This document shows positions 19,253 through 27,227 of a stretch of 64,000 nucleotides of DNA, in pieces. The notes under the pieces are model-generated. The model saw only the letters and a list, made by a program, of their open reading frames with translations. It searched no databases and was not told where the DNA came from. A program made the position numbers and the translations under genes. The stretch spans positions 1-64,000 of the forward strand of contig NZ_JBHULY010000025.1 in NCBI RefSeq assembly GCF_042684665.1, written 5' to 3'. The DNA comes from Jejuia rubra. GTDB taxonomy: Bacteria; Bacteroidota; Bacteroidia; Flavobacteriales; Flavobacteriaceae. Numbering within the stretch: the first letter of the stretch is position 1; every line of letters begins with the position of its first letter.

Positions 19253-20317
19253 ATGATGAACGACAACTATAATGTTATCGGAGTGATGTCTGGCACTTCT
19301 TTGGATGGCATCGATTTGGTTTATGCCAACTTCAAATTTGAAGATAAATGGCGTTTCGAAATCAAAAATTCCCAAACGGTTGCTTATGAGCCCGATTGGA
19401 CAGAACAATTAAGGAAACTAGTTGATTTGAATTCTTATGAACTAAAAATACTTGATGTTTCATACACTAGGTACTTAGCCAATATTATTGATGCTTTCAT
19501 TATAAAAAATAACATTCAGTCCATAGATGCAATCTGCTCCCATGGCCATACGGCATTGCACAAACCTGAAGAAGGTGTTACTTATCAAATTGGAAATCAA
19601 CCTATTATTTCAAAATTGCTTAATCAAACGTTAGTTTGTGATTTTAGGGTGCAAGACGTCAAACTAGGTGGCCAAGGTGCGCCTTTGGTGCCGATAGGGG
19701 ATAAGCTGTTGTTTTCGGATTACGATTTTTGTTTGAATCTGGGTGGCTTTGCCAACATATCCATGGACATCGAATCCAAACGTATTGCTTACGACATCTG
19801 CCCCGTCAATATCGTTTTAAATCATTATGTAAAACAACTGGGTCTGGATTATGATGATAATGGAACCATTGCTTCTAAAGGAGAAATTCACGAGGAATTA
19901 TTGAAGCAATTAAACCAGTTGGGTTTTTACAATCTGCCTCATCCCAAATCCCTAGGATTGGAATGGGTGCAATCCCATATTTTTCCTTTGATAAATGAAT
20001 TTCAATTGGACATCAAGGATATTTTAAGGACCTATTGTGAGCATATTGCCATTCAAATTTCAAAAGAAATCAACAGTAAAAAGGGAGCCTCTGTTTTGGT
20101 AACAGGTGGTGGAGCATATCATTCATTCCTCATAAATCGCATCAAATTCCATTCGGAGAACATACTAGTAATTCCCGATGCTCGTCTAATCGAATTTAAG
20201 GAAGCCCTGATTTTTGCGTTCTTAGGTGTGCTGAGGCTTCGTAATGAAACCAATTGTTTAAAAAGCGTTACCGGTGCTTCAAAAAATCATTCATCGGGTA
20301 TGATTTATCTACCTTAA
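19253..20317 (+). CDS. anmK: Anhydro-N-acetylmuramic acid kinase
   Basis: A 354-residue AnmK. It phosphorylates and opens 1,6-anhydro-N-acetylmuramic acid from cell-wall turnover to give MurNAc-6-phosphate. The N-terminal phosphate-binding motif GVMSGTSLDGIDL is at residues 10-22. CSHGHTALHKP, QIGNQP and the second ATP-binding segment LVTGGGAYHSFLI follow in the order of the family. Two ATG codons lie back to back (19253, 19256), and either could be the start. The gene is monocistronic between the divergent acyl-CoA dehydrogenase and the amino-acid dehydrogenase. Confidence 0.95.
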   Translation: MMNDNYNVIGVMSGTSLDGIDLVYANFKFEDKWRFEIKNSQTVAYEPDWTEQLRKLVDLNSYELKILDVSYTRYLANIIDAFIIKNNIQSIDAICSHGHTALHKPEEGVTYQIGNQPIISKLLNQTLVCDFRVQDVKLGGQGAPLVPIGDKLLFSDYDFCLNLGGFANISMDIESKRIAYDICPVNIVLNHYVKQLGLDYDDNGTIASKGEIHEELLKQLNQLGFYNLPHPKSLGLEWVQSHIFPLINEFQLDIKDILRTYCEHIAIQISKEINSKKGASVLVTGGGAYHSFLINRIKFHSENILVIPDARLIEFKEALIFAFLGVLRLRNETNCLKSVTGASKNHSSGMIYLP

Positions 20318-20356
20318 ATTAATGCTAATTTAATCTGTAATGGTTTCTTAGTTTTT

Positions 20357-20364
20357 TATATTTG
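20357..20364 (+). promoter_or_regulatory. -7 box TATATTTG upstream of the amino-acid dehydrogenase
   Basis: A perfect match to the Bacteroidota -7 consensus TAnnTTTG, 89 bp before the start of the dehydrogenase gene. I do not see a convincing -33 TTTG at the right distance. Confidence 0.5.
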
Positions 20365-20453
20365 TGTCTATAACATTCTAAAATTTTTTCCGATGACTCA
20401 GCTTTAGCTTCACATAGATATTTACTCGAAATCAAAGTATGTGTTAGTTTAAA

Positions 20454-21692
20454 ATGAATCTAAAGATGAAAGCGTTATTAAAAAAATTTGAAGATAAAGC
20501 CCCCGAAATTGTTTTTAACTGGAAAGATGCCGAGACGGATGCCGAAGGTTGGGTAGTTATTAATTCACTTCGCGGAGGTGCTGCCGGTGGCGGAACGAGA
20601 ATGCGTAAAGGTTTGGATATGAATGAAGTGCTGTCCCTTGCCAAAACCATGGAAATAAAGTTTACTGTTTCGGGTCCGCCGATAGGTGGGGCAAAATCAG
20701 GCATCAACTTCGATCCAAAAGACCCAAGAAAAAAAGGAGTGCTCAAACGTTGGTATCGCGCCGTTTCCCCATTGTTGAAAAGTTATTACGGCACCGGTGG
20801 TGATATGAATGTTGACGAAACCCATGAAGTCATTCCCATAACTGAGGAAAGTGGTGTTTGGCACCCACAGGAAGGTGTGTTTAATGGTCATTTTAAGCCT
20901 ACGGATGCCGATAAGATTAATAGGATTGGACAGTTGCGGCAAGGCGTCATCAAAGTCATTGAAAATCCATACTACTCACCTGATGTTACCAGAAAATATA
21001 CCGTGGCCGATATGATTACTGGTTTTGGCGTGGCCGAGGCTATCAAACATTATTATGATATTTATGGCGGTTCAATAAAGGGTAAACGTGCTGTGGTTCA
21101 GGGTTTTGGGACCGTGGGTGCCGCCGCAGCGTTTTATCTATCTCAAATGGGAGCTAAGGTAGTAGGTATCATTGACATAGTTGGAGGGTTAATAAATGAA
21201 GATGGTTTTAGTTTTCATGACATTAGTCATATGTTTCTTGCCAAGAAAGGTAATACTTTAGTGGCCGATAATTTGATTCCTTTTGAGGAGATAAATCAAC
21301 GCATTTGGGGATTGCAGACGGAAATATTTGCGCCTTGTGCGGCATCGCGACTGATTACTATACATCAAATCGATGAAATGATCGATAGCGGATTGCAGGT
21401 GATATCCTGTGGTGCTAATGTGCCCTTTGCCGATAGAGAGATATTTTTTGGTCCTATCATGGAGCATACGGACTATAGGGTGAGTTTAATTCCCGATTTT
21501 ATATCAAATTGTGGGATGGCACGGGTTTTTTCGTATTTTATGGAACGAAAAGTACAAATGACGGATGAAGCAATTTTTAATGATGCGTCAAATAGAATTC
21601 GAGAAGCAATAAAGAAAGTTCACAATAAAAATAATTCAAAAACCGAGATAAGTGCAACCGCATTTGAGATTGCGCTGAACCAACTTGTTTAA
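20454..21692 (+). CDS. Glu/Leu/Phe/Val dehydrogenase family protein
   Basis: A 412-residue NAD(P)-dependent amino-acid dehydrogenase that interconverts an amino acid and its 2-oxo acid with ammonia. The substrate half carries the family loop PIGGAKSGI with the catalytic-site Lys near residue 81. The nucleotide half has a Rossmann motif VQGFGTVGAAAAFYL at about 217-231, and EIFAPCAASRLI near 290 and VISCGANVPF near 325 follow. The sequence is of the divergent flavobacterial type, so glutamate versus leucine or another substrate cannot be decided. ATG codons at 20454 and 20466 are both possible starts. The NhaD-type gene begins 10 bp after the stop, suggesting one transcript. Confidence 0.9.
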   Translation: MNLKMKALLKKFEDKAPEIVFNWKDAETDAEGWVVINSLRGGAAGGGTRMRKGLDMNEVLSLAKTMEIKFTVSGPPIGGAKSGINFDPKDPRKKGVLKRWYRAVSPLLKSYYGTGGDMNVDETHEVIPITEESGVWHPQEGVFNGHFKPTDADKINRIGQLRQGVIKVIENPYYSPDVTRKYTVADMITGFGVAEAIKHYYDIYGGSIKGKRAVVQGFGTVGAAAAFYLSQMGAKVVGIIDIVGGLINEDGFSFHDISHMFLAKKGNTLVADNLIPFEEINQRIWGLQTEIFAPCAASRLITIHQIDEMIDSGLQVISCGANVPFADREIFFGPIMEHTDYRVSLIPDFISNCGMARVFSYFMERKVQMTDEAIFNDASNRIREAIKKVHNKNNSKTEISATAFEIALNQLV

Positions 21693-21702
21693 ACACTAAT
21701 TT

Positions 21703-23094
21703 ATGGAAGCAGTAATTATCCTAGTATTCGCCTTAGGCTATTTGGCCATTACCTTGGAACACAGTCTAAAAATTGATAAATTAATTCCGGCACTGGTCAT
21801 GATGGCCATTTGTTGGGCCTTAATTGCGTTAGGACTAGAAAGCTTCCCTCAGTGGTTTGACTCTGGTAAACATGCCCTTTTAGAAGATTTCGGTGGCTTT
21901 GGGCATGAAGAAAAGATGCACCTAATGGAAGAAACCTTGTTGCATCATCTGGGTAAAACTGCTGAAATCTTGGTGTTCCTTTTGGGAGCGATGACCATTG
22001 TTGAAATCATCGATTACTTTGACGGTTTTGCAACTATTAAAGGCTTTATCAAAACCAAAAAGAAGACAAAAATCCTTTGGATATTTTCCATTTTGGCGTT
22101 TATACTGTCGGCAATCATTGATAATTTAACTGCCACCATCGTATTGATATCTATTCTTCAAAAAATTGTAAAAGACAGAGATATCCGAATTTGGTATGCC
22201 GGTTTAATCATCATTGCCGCTAATGCTGGAGGGGCTTGGTCACCTATTGGAGATGTTACTACAACGATGCTTTGGATTGGGAATAAAGTATCCACAGGAC
22301 ATTTAATAGGGTATTTATTCTTGCCTTCATTATTATGCATGGTGGTTCCTTCGCTAATAGCCTCGTTCCTGCCCGTATTTAAAGGCAATTTGGATATTGT
22401 CGAAGAATCGGAAAAGACAAAGTCAAGATTTAGTGGTACCATGCTTTATTTGGGCTTGGGGGCTATTATTTTTGTTCCCATCTTTAAAGTAATTACCCAT
22501 TTACCGCCTTATGTTGGTATGATGCTATCTTTAGGCGTCGTAGCTACTTTTGCAGAAATTTATAGTAGTTCAAAATTTGCGCTTTCTAGTCCTGACCGCG
22601 AGGAGAGTGATGCTCACGCTCACCATAGCCCCGTGCATACAGCATTGTCTAAAATAGAAACTCCAAGTATCCTGTTTTTCCTTGGAATTTTGATGGCAGT
22701 GGCGGCCTTGGAGTCTTTGGGAATTCTGTTTGGTTTTGCCGATTCATTAAGAGAAACCATGCCTCAGCTGGGTACGGAATTACATGAAGGTGGCGTTTCA
22801 GATCTAGTGGTATTGTTGCTAGGGGTTGGTTCTGCGGTGATTGACAACGTACCTTTGGTTGCTGCCAGTTTAGGTATGTTTTCTGAGCCCATGGATCATG
22901 AGTTATGGCATTTTATTGCCTATTCTGCAGGTACGGGAGGAAGTATGTTGATTATCGGTTCGGCCGCAGGAGTGGTGGCAATGGGAATGGAAAAAATTGA
23001 TTTTTTCTGGTATTTAAGAAAGATTTCGTGGCTGGCCCTTGCTGGATTTTTGGTCGGTGCCGTTGCGTTTATGTTCACCCGAACTTTATTCTAA
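21703..23094 (+). CDS. nhaD: NhaD-type sodium:proton antiporter
   Basis: A 463-residue polytopic membrane protein of the ion transporter superfamily, exchanging cytoplasmic Na+ for H+. It is nearly all hydrophobic, with the polar signature IIDNLTATIVLISIL near residue 130, GLIIIAANAGGAWSPIGDVT near 170-185, and a second inverted-repeat signature VIDNVPLVAASLGMF near 385, then GTGGSMLIIGSAAGVVAMG. The two D-N-x-T/P-type motifs are the discontinuous helices that bind the cation in this family. A cytoplasmic His-rich loop (AHAHHSPVH) sits near 305. Sodium export fits a marine lifestyle. A strong terminator follows. Confidence 0.93.
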   Translation: MEAVIILVFALGYLAITLEHSLKIDKLIPALVMMAICWALIALGLESFPQWFDSGKHALLEDFGGFGHEEKMHLMEETLLHHLGKTAEILVFLLGAMTIVEIIDYFDGFATIKGFIKTKKKTKILWIFSILAFILSAIIDNLTATIVLISILQKIVKDRDIRIWYAGLIIIAANAGGAWSPIGDVTTTMLWIGNKVSTGHLIGYLFLPSLLCMVVPSLIASFLPVFKGNLDIVEESEKTKSRFSGTMLYLGLGAIIFVPIFKVITHLPPYVGMMLSLGVVATFAEIYSSSKFALSSPDREESDAHAHHSPVHTALSKIETPSILFFLGILMAVAALESLGILFGFADSLRETMPQLGTELHEGGVSDLVVLLLGVGSAVIDNVPLVAASLGMFSEPMDHELWHFIAYSAGTGGSMLIIGSAAGVVAMGMEKIDFFWYLRKISWLALAGFLVGAVAFMFTRTLF

Positions 23095-23124
23095 AAGATA
23101 AACTATAATATGGTATAAAATTTG

Positions 23125-23159
23125 AAAGATTAGCAAAAACGCTAATCTTTCTGTTTTTT
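23125..23159 (+). terminator. Rho-independent terminator after nhaD
   Basis: AAAGATTAGC (23125-23134) and GCTAATCTTT (23141-23150) form a perfect 10-bp stem with a 6-nt loop, followed by CTGTTTTTT. It separates nhaD from the exbB operon. Confidence 0.9.
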
Positions 23160-23225
23160 AAAACCTTAAATATTATACTTTAGCAGCAAAACGCACGTTA
23201 TACAGTTGCATTTAACCTAAATTTT

Positions 23226-23924
23226 ATGTTGAACCTATTATTACTATTTACCCAAGAAGGGACTGAAGTAACAGAAGGGGAATCCGTTGAGAAAACCCTA
23301 TCTATAATTGAATTGATAAGTAGCGGTGGTGTAGCAGGACAGGTGATTATTGCTGTTTTGTTCTTATTGCTTATGGTGGCTACTTACATTTATTTTGAAA
23401 GACTTTTTGCCATTAAGGCAGCCTCTAAGGTTGATTCGAATTTTATGAACCAAATCAAGGACCATGTCAGCAATGGGAAAGTGGATTCTGCACAAGTGCT
23501 ATGTGCTCAGGCCAATTCACCTGTGTCGCGATTGATCGGAAAGGGTATCACTAGAATTGGTAAACCTTTAGCTGATATCAATACGGCAATTGAAAATGCC
23601 GGAAGATTGGAAATTTATAAGTTGGAAAAGAACGTTAGTGTATTGGCCACCATTTCAGGTGCCGCTCCAATGATTGGATTCCTCGGTACCGTAATCGGTA
23701 TGATTTTAGCCATTTTTGAACTGGCAAACGCCGGAGGTAGTATTCAAATTGACGTATTGGCCAGTGGACTTTATACGGCAATGACGACTACGGTTGCTGG
23801 TTTGATTGTTGGTATTGTGGCCTATATGGCGTATAACCATTTGGTGGTGCGAACCGATAAAGTGGTGTATCAAATGGAGGCGAATTCCTTAGAATTCTTG
23901 GATCATTTAAACGAGCCTACTTAA
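23226..23924 (+). CDS. exbB: MotA/TolQ/ExbB proton channel family protein
   Basis: A 232-residue inner-membrane protein of the ExbB/TolQ type, the proton-channel subunit that energises TonB. One membrane helix is near the N-terminus (VIIAVLFLLLMVATYIYFERL, about 40-60), followed by a cytoplasmic loop. Two C-terminal helices include ISGAAPMIGFLGTVIGMILA and MTTTVAGLIVGIVAYMAYN, which is the conserved core of the family. It is the first gene of exbB-exbD-tonB, with exbD starting one base after its stop codon. The organism relies on TonB-dependent receptors, so this is likely its main energising complex. Confidence 0.93.
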   Translation: MLNLLLLFTQEGTEVTEGESVEKTLSIIELISSGGVAGQVIIAVLFLLLMVATYIYFERLFAIKAASKVDSNFMNQIKDHVSNGKVDSAQVLCAQANSPVSRLIGKGITRIGKPLADINTAIENAGRLEIYKLEKNVSVLATISGAAPMIGFLGTVIGMILAIFELANAGGSIQIDVLASGLYTAMTTTVAGLIVGIVAYMAYNHLVVRTDKVVYQMEANSLEFLDHLNEPT

Positions 23925-23925
23925 T

Positions 23926-24321
23926 ATGAATTTTAGAGGAAGAAATAAGGTAACGCCGGAGTTCAATATGTCGTCCATGACGGATATTGTATTCCTTTTG
24001 CTCATCTTTTTTATGATAGCTTCCACATTGGTGACCACTAATGCGATAGATATTTTATTGCCCAAAGCCAGTGGAAAGACCGAAAATAAAAAATCTGTGG
24101 CCGTTAGTATCAAAAAAGATTTGACCTATTATATCGACCAAAAGCGCGTGGGGGTTAGCGTTTTAGAAAATGAATTGATGGCAGCGCTATCCAATCAGGA
24201 CAAGCCAACCATAGTATTACGAGCCGAAAAGTCCGTACCTGTTGAAAATGTAGTAAAGGTGATGGATATAGCCAATAGAAATAAATTCAAAGTAATCTTG
24301 GCGGTAAAACCGAATAATTAA
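23926..24321 (+). CDS. exbD: Biopolymer transporter ExbD/TolR family protein
   Basis: A 131-residue protein with a single membrane helix at about 20-40 (MTDIVFLLLIFFMIASTLVT) preceded by the conserved NMSSMTDIVFLLLIFFM segment. It contains the membrane Asp that carries protons in ExbD/TolR. The periplasmic domain (KDLTYYIDQKRVGV, VLRAEKSVPVENVVKVMDIA) is standard. It sits between exbB and the TonB gene, and its stop is followed by a REP-like element that lies within the operon. Confidence 0.93.
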   Translation: MNFRGRNKVTPEFNMSSMTDIVFLLLIFFMIASTLVTTNAIDILLPKASGKTENKKSVAVSIKKDLTYYIDQKRVGVSVLENELMAALSNQDKPTIVLRAEKSVPVENVVKVMDIANRNKFKVILAVKPNN

Positions 24322-24328
24322 ATAAAAG

Positions 24329-24374
24329 TGTCACTTCGAGTGATTCCGCCATAAGCGGAATTGTATCGAGAAGT
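24329..24374. repeat. REP-like element, single unit
   Basis: TGTCACTTCGAGTGATT, a hairpin ATTCCGC-CATAA-GCGGAAT, then GTATCGAGAAGT. The outer words match the element at 17870-17986. It occupies nearly all of the 61 bp between exbD and the TonB gene, where it may affect mRNA stability between the two genes. Confidence 0.75.
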
Positions 24375-24382
24375 TGTGTTAA

Positions 24383-25231
24383 ATGAAATATTTCGAAACC
24401 AAACACGAACGTAATTCAGCAAAAATAACGGCTTTGATCGCTGTTATTTTGTTGCTCCTGTTGTTTGTGGTTGGCCCACCGTATATGGATCCTCCGATAG
24501 AATATGGCGTAGCGGTAAATTTTGGAAATTCTGATTTTGGAAAAGGAAATGTACAGCCGAAGAAACCTGTGAAATCTGAACCAAGAGTAATTGAAGAACC
24601 ACCCCAACCAGAATCTTCAAAAGCGGAGCCTACTAAATCCGCAGAAGCGAAAGAAGAAGTGTTGACTCAGGATAATGCAGAAGAAATCGCCATCAAAAAA
24701 CAAAAAGAAGCCGAAACCAAAGCAAAGGCTGTTGCGGAAGCCAAGGCTAAAGCAGAGGCTGAACGAATTGCCAAGGAAAAACTTGAGCAGGAAGAAAAAC
24801 GAAAAAAATTGGATGCTTTAATAGGTGGTGTAAGTAAATCTGAAGGCACTGAAACGGGTAGTGAGGGAAACGACAATAAATCTGGTGATAAAGGTCAGTT
24901 GGATGGCGACCCTTATGCACCAAGTTATTTTGGTGGACAAGGTGCTGGCAGCGGTGGTGTAGGTTACGGCTTGAACGGCCGTGGCAGTGCTACGTTTAAA
25001 AGGTTGAAGCAGGATTGCAATGAGTCTGGACTCGTTATCGTAAAAATAGTTGTGAACCGAAGTGGCAATGTGGTAGAAGCGACTCCGGGTGTACGAGGTA
25101 CTACAAACAACGCTCAGTGTTTGCTTGAGCCTGCCAAAAAGATTGCACTTTCGCATAAATGGCCTGCCGATTCCAATGCGCCTTCCCGTCAAATAGGATT
25201 TGTAAGCGTTAACTTCAAATTGACCCAATAG
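24383..25231 (+). CDS. tonB: Energy transducer TonB
   Basis: A 282-residue TonB-like protein: short cytoplasmic N-terminus, one membrane anchor (ITALIAVILLLLLFVVGPP, about 15-35), then a periplasmic stretch rich in Pro, Glu and Lys with a coiled-coil run (AKAVAEAKAKAEAERIAKEK) and a Gly-rich linker. The C-terminal domain (GLVIVKIVVNRSGNVVEATP, then HKWPADSNAPSRQIGFVSVN) resembles TonB C-terminal folds of Bacteroidota. Context with exbB and exbD supports the role of transmitting the proton gradient to outer-membrane receptors. It is 3 bp upstream of folC. Confidence 0.9.
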   Translation: MKYFETKHERNSAKITALIAVILLLLLFVVGPPYMDPPIEYGVAVNFGNSDFGKGNVQPKKPVKSEPRVIEEPPQPESSKAEPTKSAEAKEEVLTQDNAEEIAIKKQKEAETKAKAVAEAKAKAEAERIAKEKLEQEEKRKKLDALIGGVSKSEGTETGSEGNDNKSGDKGQLDGDPYAPSYFGGQGAGSGGVGYGLNGRGSATFKRLKQDCNESGLVIVKIVVNRSGNVVEATPGVRGTTNNAQCLLEPAKKIALSHKWPADSNAPSRQIGFVSVNFKLTQ

Positions 25232-25234
25232 TAC

Positions 25235-26452
25235 ATGACTTATCCCGATACGCTCGATTGGATGTTTGCACAACTACCAATGTATCAACGGCAAGGCAAA
25301 ACCGCCTTTAAAAAGGATTTAACTAATACCTTAAATTTAGCGACTCACTTAAATCATCCTGAAAAGGATTTTAAGTCCGTTCACGTCGCTGGCACCAACG
25401 GCAAAGGTTCCACAAGCCATATGGTTGCTTCCATACTTCAGGAAGCAGGATACAAAGTCGGGCTATATACTTCGCCTCATCTTAAAGATTTTAGGGAGCG
25501 CATCCGAATCAATGGAAAACCTGTAAGCAAACAGTTCGTTATTGGGTTCATCAAGCGAAATAAAGCCTTTTTAGAGCAAAATAAACTCTCTTTTTTTGAA
25601 CTGACCGTCGGAATGGCCTTCGACTATTTTTCAAAACAAAAAGTTGACATAGCCGTGGTTGAGGTTGGAATGGGTGGCCGATTGGATTCCACAAATATTT
25701 TAACACCTGAGGTTTCGGTCATTACTAATATTGGCATGGATCACACCCAATTTTTAGGTGATACTTTGGAATTGATAGCAGGTGAAAAAGCTGGAATTAT
25801 TAAACCAAAAATTCCTGTGGTTATTGGTGAAACACAAAAGGAAACGAAACCAGTGTTTGACAAAAAGGCCGAGTTGAGTTCCTCTAAAATAGTGTATGCC
25901 GATCAATCCGTTAAAAAAGTATATCCTTCCGATTTGGTCGGAGCGTATCAATCCAAAAATATAAAAACAGCTTTTCAGGCTATTAAGGAATTACAGTTAC
26001 AGGGGTTCAAGATTTCAGATAAGCATATCGAAAAAGGCTTTTTAATTGTTGTAAAAAACACTGGCTTGTTGGGGCGTTGGCAGGTATTGGGTGAAAACCC
26101 CAAAATAGTTTGTGATACAGGGCATAATCGCGAAGGGTTGGGCTATGTGATGCATCAAGTTTTAAATCAAACCTTCGATCAATTACACATTGTTTTTGGA
26201 GTCGTGAATGATAAAGATTTAACAACAATTGTGGATTTATTGCCTAAGGAAGCGATCTACTATTTTTGTAAACCAGATATGTCACGTGGAAAAAATGCCG
26301 AGGAACTCCAGAAAGAATTCAGTAAATATCATCTCGTTGGGGAGTCTTATAATTCTGTAAATGAAGCCTATCAATCTGCGTTAAAACATGCTTCAAAAAA
26401 CGACTTCATATTTGTTGGCGGGAGTACTTTTGTCGTAGCTGAAATAATTTGA
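25235..26452 (+). CDS. folC: Bifunctional folylpolyglutamate synthase/dihydrofolate synthase
   Basis: A 405-residue Mur-ligase-family enzyme that adds glutamate to dihydropteroate and folates. The P-loop HVAGTNGKGST is at residues 50-60. YTSPHLKDFRERIRING, the substrate-loop signature of FolC, is near 85, and VVEVGMGGRLDSTNIL near 140 and ITNIGMDHTQFLG near 160 follow. The C-terminal Rossmann-like half carries CDTGHNREGL. The start codon follows the TonB gene after 3 bp, so it is the last gene of the exbB operon. Confidence 0.95.
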   Translation: MTYPDTLDWMFAQLPMYQRQGKTAFKKDLTNTLNLATHLNHPEKDFKSVHVAGTNGKGSTSHMVASILQEAGYKVGLYTSPHLKDFRERIRINGKPVSKQFVIGFIKRNKAFLEQNKLSFFELTVGMAFDYFSKQKVDIAVVEVGMGGRLDSTNILTPEVSVITNIGMDHTQFLGDTLELIAGEKAGIIKPKIPVVIGETQKETKPVFDKKAELSSSKIVYADQSVKKVYPSDLVGAYQSKNIKTAFQAIKELQLQGFKISDKHIEKGFLIVVKNTGLLGRWQVLGENPKIVCDTGHNREGLGYVMHQVLNQTFDQLHIVFGVVNDKDLTTIVDLLPKEAIYYFCKPDMSRGKNAEELQKEFSKYHLVGESYNSVNEAYQSALKHASKNDFIFVGGSTFVVAEII

Positions 26453-26470
26453 TTTTTTCTGGAAAAAGTT

Positions 26471-26500
26471 TTTGCAGAATTAAAAACTAGGTTATATTTG
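26471..26500 (+). promoter_or_regulatory. Promoter of tRNA-Val
   Basis: TTTG at 26471-26474 and TATATTTG at 26493-26500, separated by 18 bp, match the Bacteroidota -33/-7 promoter. The tRNA begins 15 bp downstream. Confidence 0.8.
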
Positions 26501-26515
26501 CACACCTAATTATTA

Positions 26516-26590
26516 GGGCGCGTAGCTCAGTTGGTTCAGAGCACTTGGTTTACACCCAAGGGGTCAGGGGTTCGAATCCCTTCGCGCCCA
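26516..26590 (+). tRNA. tRNA-Val (anticodon TAC)
   Basis: A complete 75-nt tRNA. The acceptor stem is GGGCGCG/CGCGCCC and the D-stem is GCTC/GAGC. The anticodon stem CTTGG/CCAAG holds the loop TTTACAC (anticodon TAC), and a standard GGTTCGAATCC T-arm follows. The 3' CCA is not encoded. Confidence 0.95.
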
Positions 26591-26596
26591 CCTTCG

Positions 26597-26638
26597 CTCG
26601 CCGAAGTTTTCTTTTTTGAAAACGTAGGCGAGTTTTTT
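26597..26638 (+). terminator. Terminator after tRNA-Val
   Basis: CTCGCC (26597-26602) pairs with GGCGAG (26627-26632), with an inner stem GTTTTC/GAAAAC, and a T tract follows. Confidence 0.75.
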
Positions 26639-26720
26639 GTTTTAAAGCGTTCCATATTTTAATTTTGGTAGCGAGCTTCGGCGGGCAACGCCCACTATCT
26701 ACTAATTCTTAAAAGCTCTT

Positions 26721-26969
26721 ATGGAAGATGAAATTTGGACGGTTTACATTTTACTATGTTCGGATGGGACAAATTATGTTGGATGCACAAGTAATTTAGC
26801 TTCAAGATTGAAGAGGCATTCAAAAGGACAGGTAATTTCAACTAAAAATAGATTGCCCGTAGAAATTGTAACTTACATCGTTTTTAATGATAAATACAAG
26901 GCTTTCAATTTTGAAAAATATTTGAAATCCGGTTCGGGAAGAGCGTTTATGAAAAAGAGGCTTATTTAA
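26721..26969 (+). CDS. Small GIY-YIG nuclease superfamily protein
   Basis: An 82-residue protein with the GIY-YIG core: VYILLCSDGTNYVGCTSNLA near the start, Arg29 and His33 (ASRLKRH), and the metal-binding Glu65 (FNFEKYLKSGSGRAF). It is the length of stand-alone YhbQ-like domains. The leader upstream contains a GGGC-AAC-GCCC hairpin near 26680. It lies between tRNA-Val(TAC) and the interrupted tRNA region, ending 31 bp before the split tRNA begins. The biological substrate of this family is not settled. Its position invites a link with rearrangement of the tRNA locus, which is my inference. Confidence 0.9.
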   Translation: MEDEIWTVYILLCSDGTNYVGCTSNLASRLKRHSKGQVISTKNRLPVEIVTYIVFNDKYKAFNFEKYLKSGSGRAFMKKRLI

Positions 26970-27017
26970 TATTTTAATCTTATTTTTGAAAAACTAAAAG
27001 GGTCATTAACTCAGTAG

Positions 27018-27129
27018 CCTGCCCGCCAATAAATTTTAATGGAGTGTTAGCTCAGTTGGTTCAGAGCACTACCTTGACAGGGTAGGGGTCACTGGTTCGA
27101 ATCCAGTACACTTCACTAAGGCAGGCAGG
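27018..27129 (+). mobile_element. 112-bp inverted-repeat-bounded cassette carrying a whole tRNA gene
   Basis: The insertion starts with CCTGCCCGCC (27018-27027) and ends with GGCAGGCAGG (27120-27129). These are terminal inverted repeats matching at 9 of 10 positions. Between them lie a short AT-rich spacer and the complete tRNA-Val(GAC). Removing it restores a 75-nt tRNA frame around it. No protein is encoded, so any movement would need factors in trans. Confidence 0.6.
27041..27115 (+). tRNA. tRNA-Val (anticodon GAC)
   Basis: A complete 75-nt tRNA. The acceptor stem is GGAGTGT/ACACTTC with one G-T pair, the D-stem GCTC/GAGC, the anticodon stem CTACC/GGTAG with loop TTGACAG (anticodon GAC), and the T-arm ACTGG/CCAGT. 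CCA is not encoded. It lies wholly inside the inverted-repeat cassette. Confidence 0.93.
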
Positions 27130-27227
27130 GTTCAGAGTGTTACCATGGCACTGTAGAAGTCACTGGTTCGAATCCAGTATGACCCACAATTTTTGAAAGG
27201 ATTAAAACGGGCAGATTTATGTTTTCG

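Larger units (their letters stand above)
27000..27186 (+). pseudogene. tRNA gene split in its D-loop by an inserted tRNA cassette
   Basis: 27000-27017 supplies a 5' acceptor strand GGGTCAT, TA, D-stem ACTC and part of a D-loop. 27130-27186 supplies GTTCA, D-stem GAGT, the anticodon arm, T-arm ACTGG/CCAGT and the 3' acceptor strand ATGACCC plus A. Joined, the pieces give exactly 75 nt, the length of the two neighbouring tRNAs, with perfect acceptor, D and T stems. The D-stem pair is A-T where its neighbours have G-C, a compensated change. The anticodon loop would be ATGGCAC (GGC), with one mismatch (C-T) in its stem, and the Ala identity pair G3-U70 is absent. It is probably non-functional as it stands. 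Confidence 0.7.

Noticed and set aside
27130..27186. A third independent tRNA gene
   Set aside because: It lacks its own 5' acceptor strand and 5' D-stem. The matching 5' half is at 27000-27017, on the other side of the inserted cassette.
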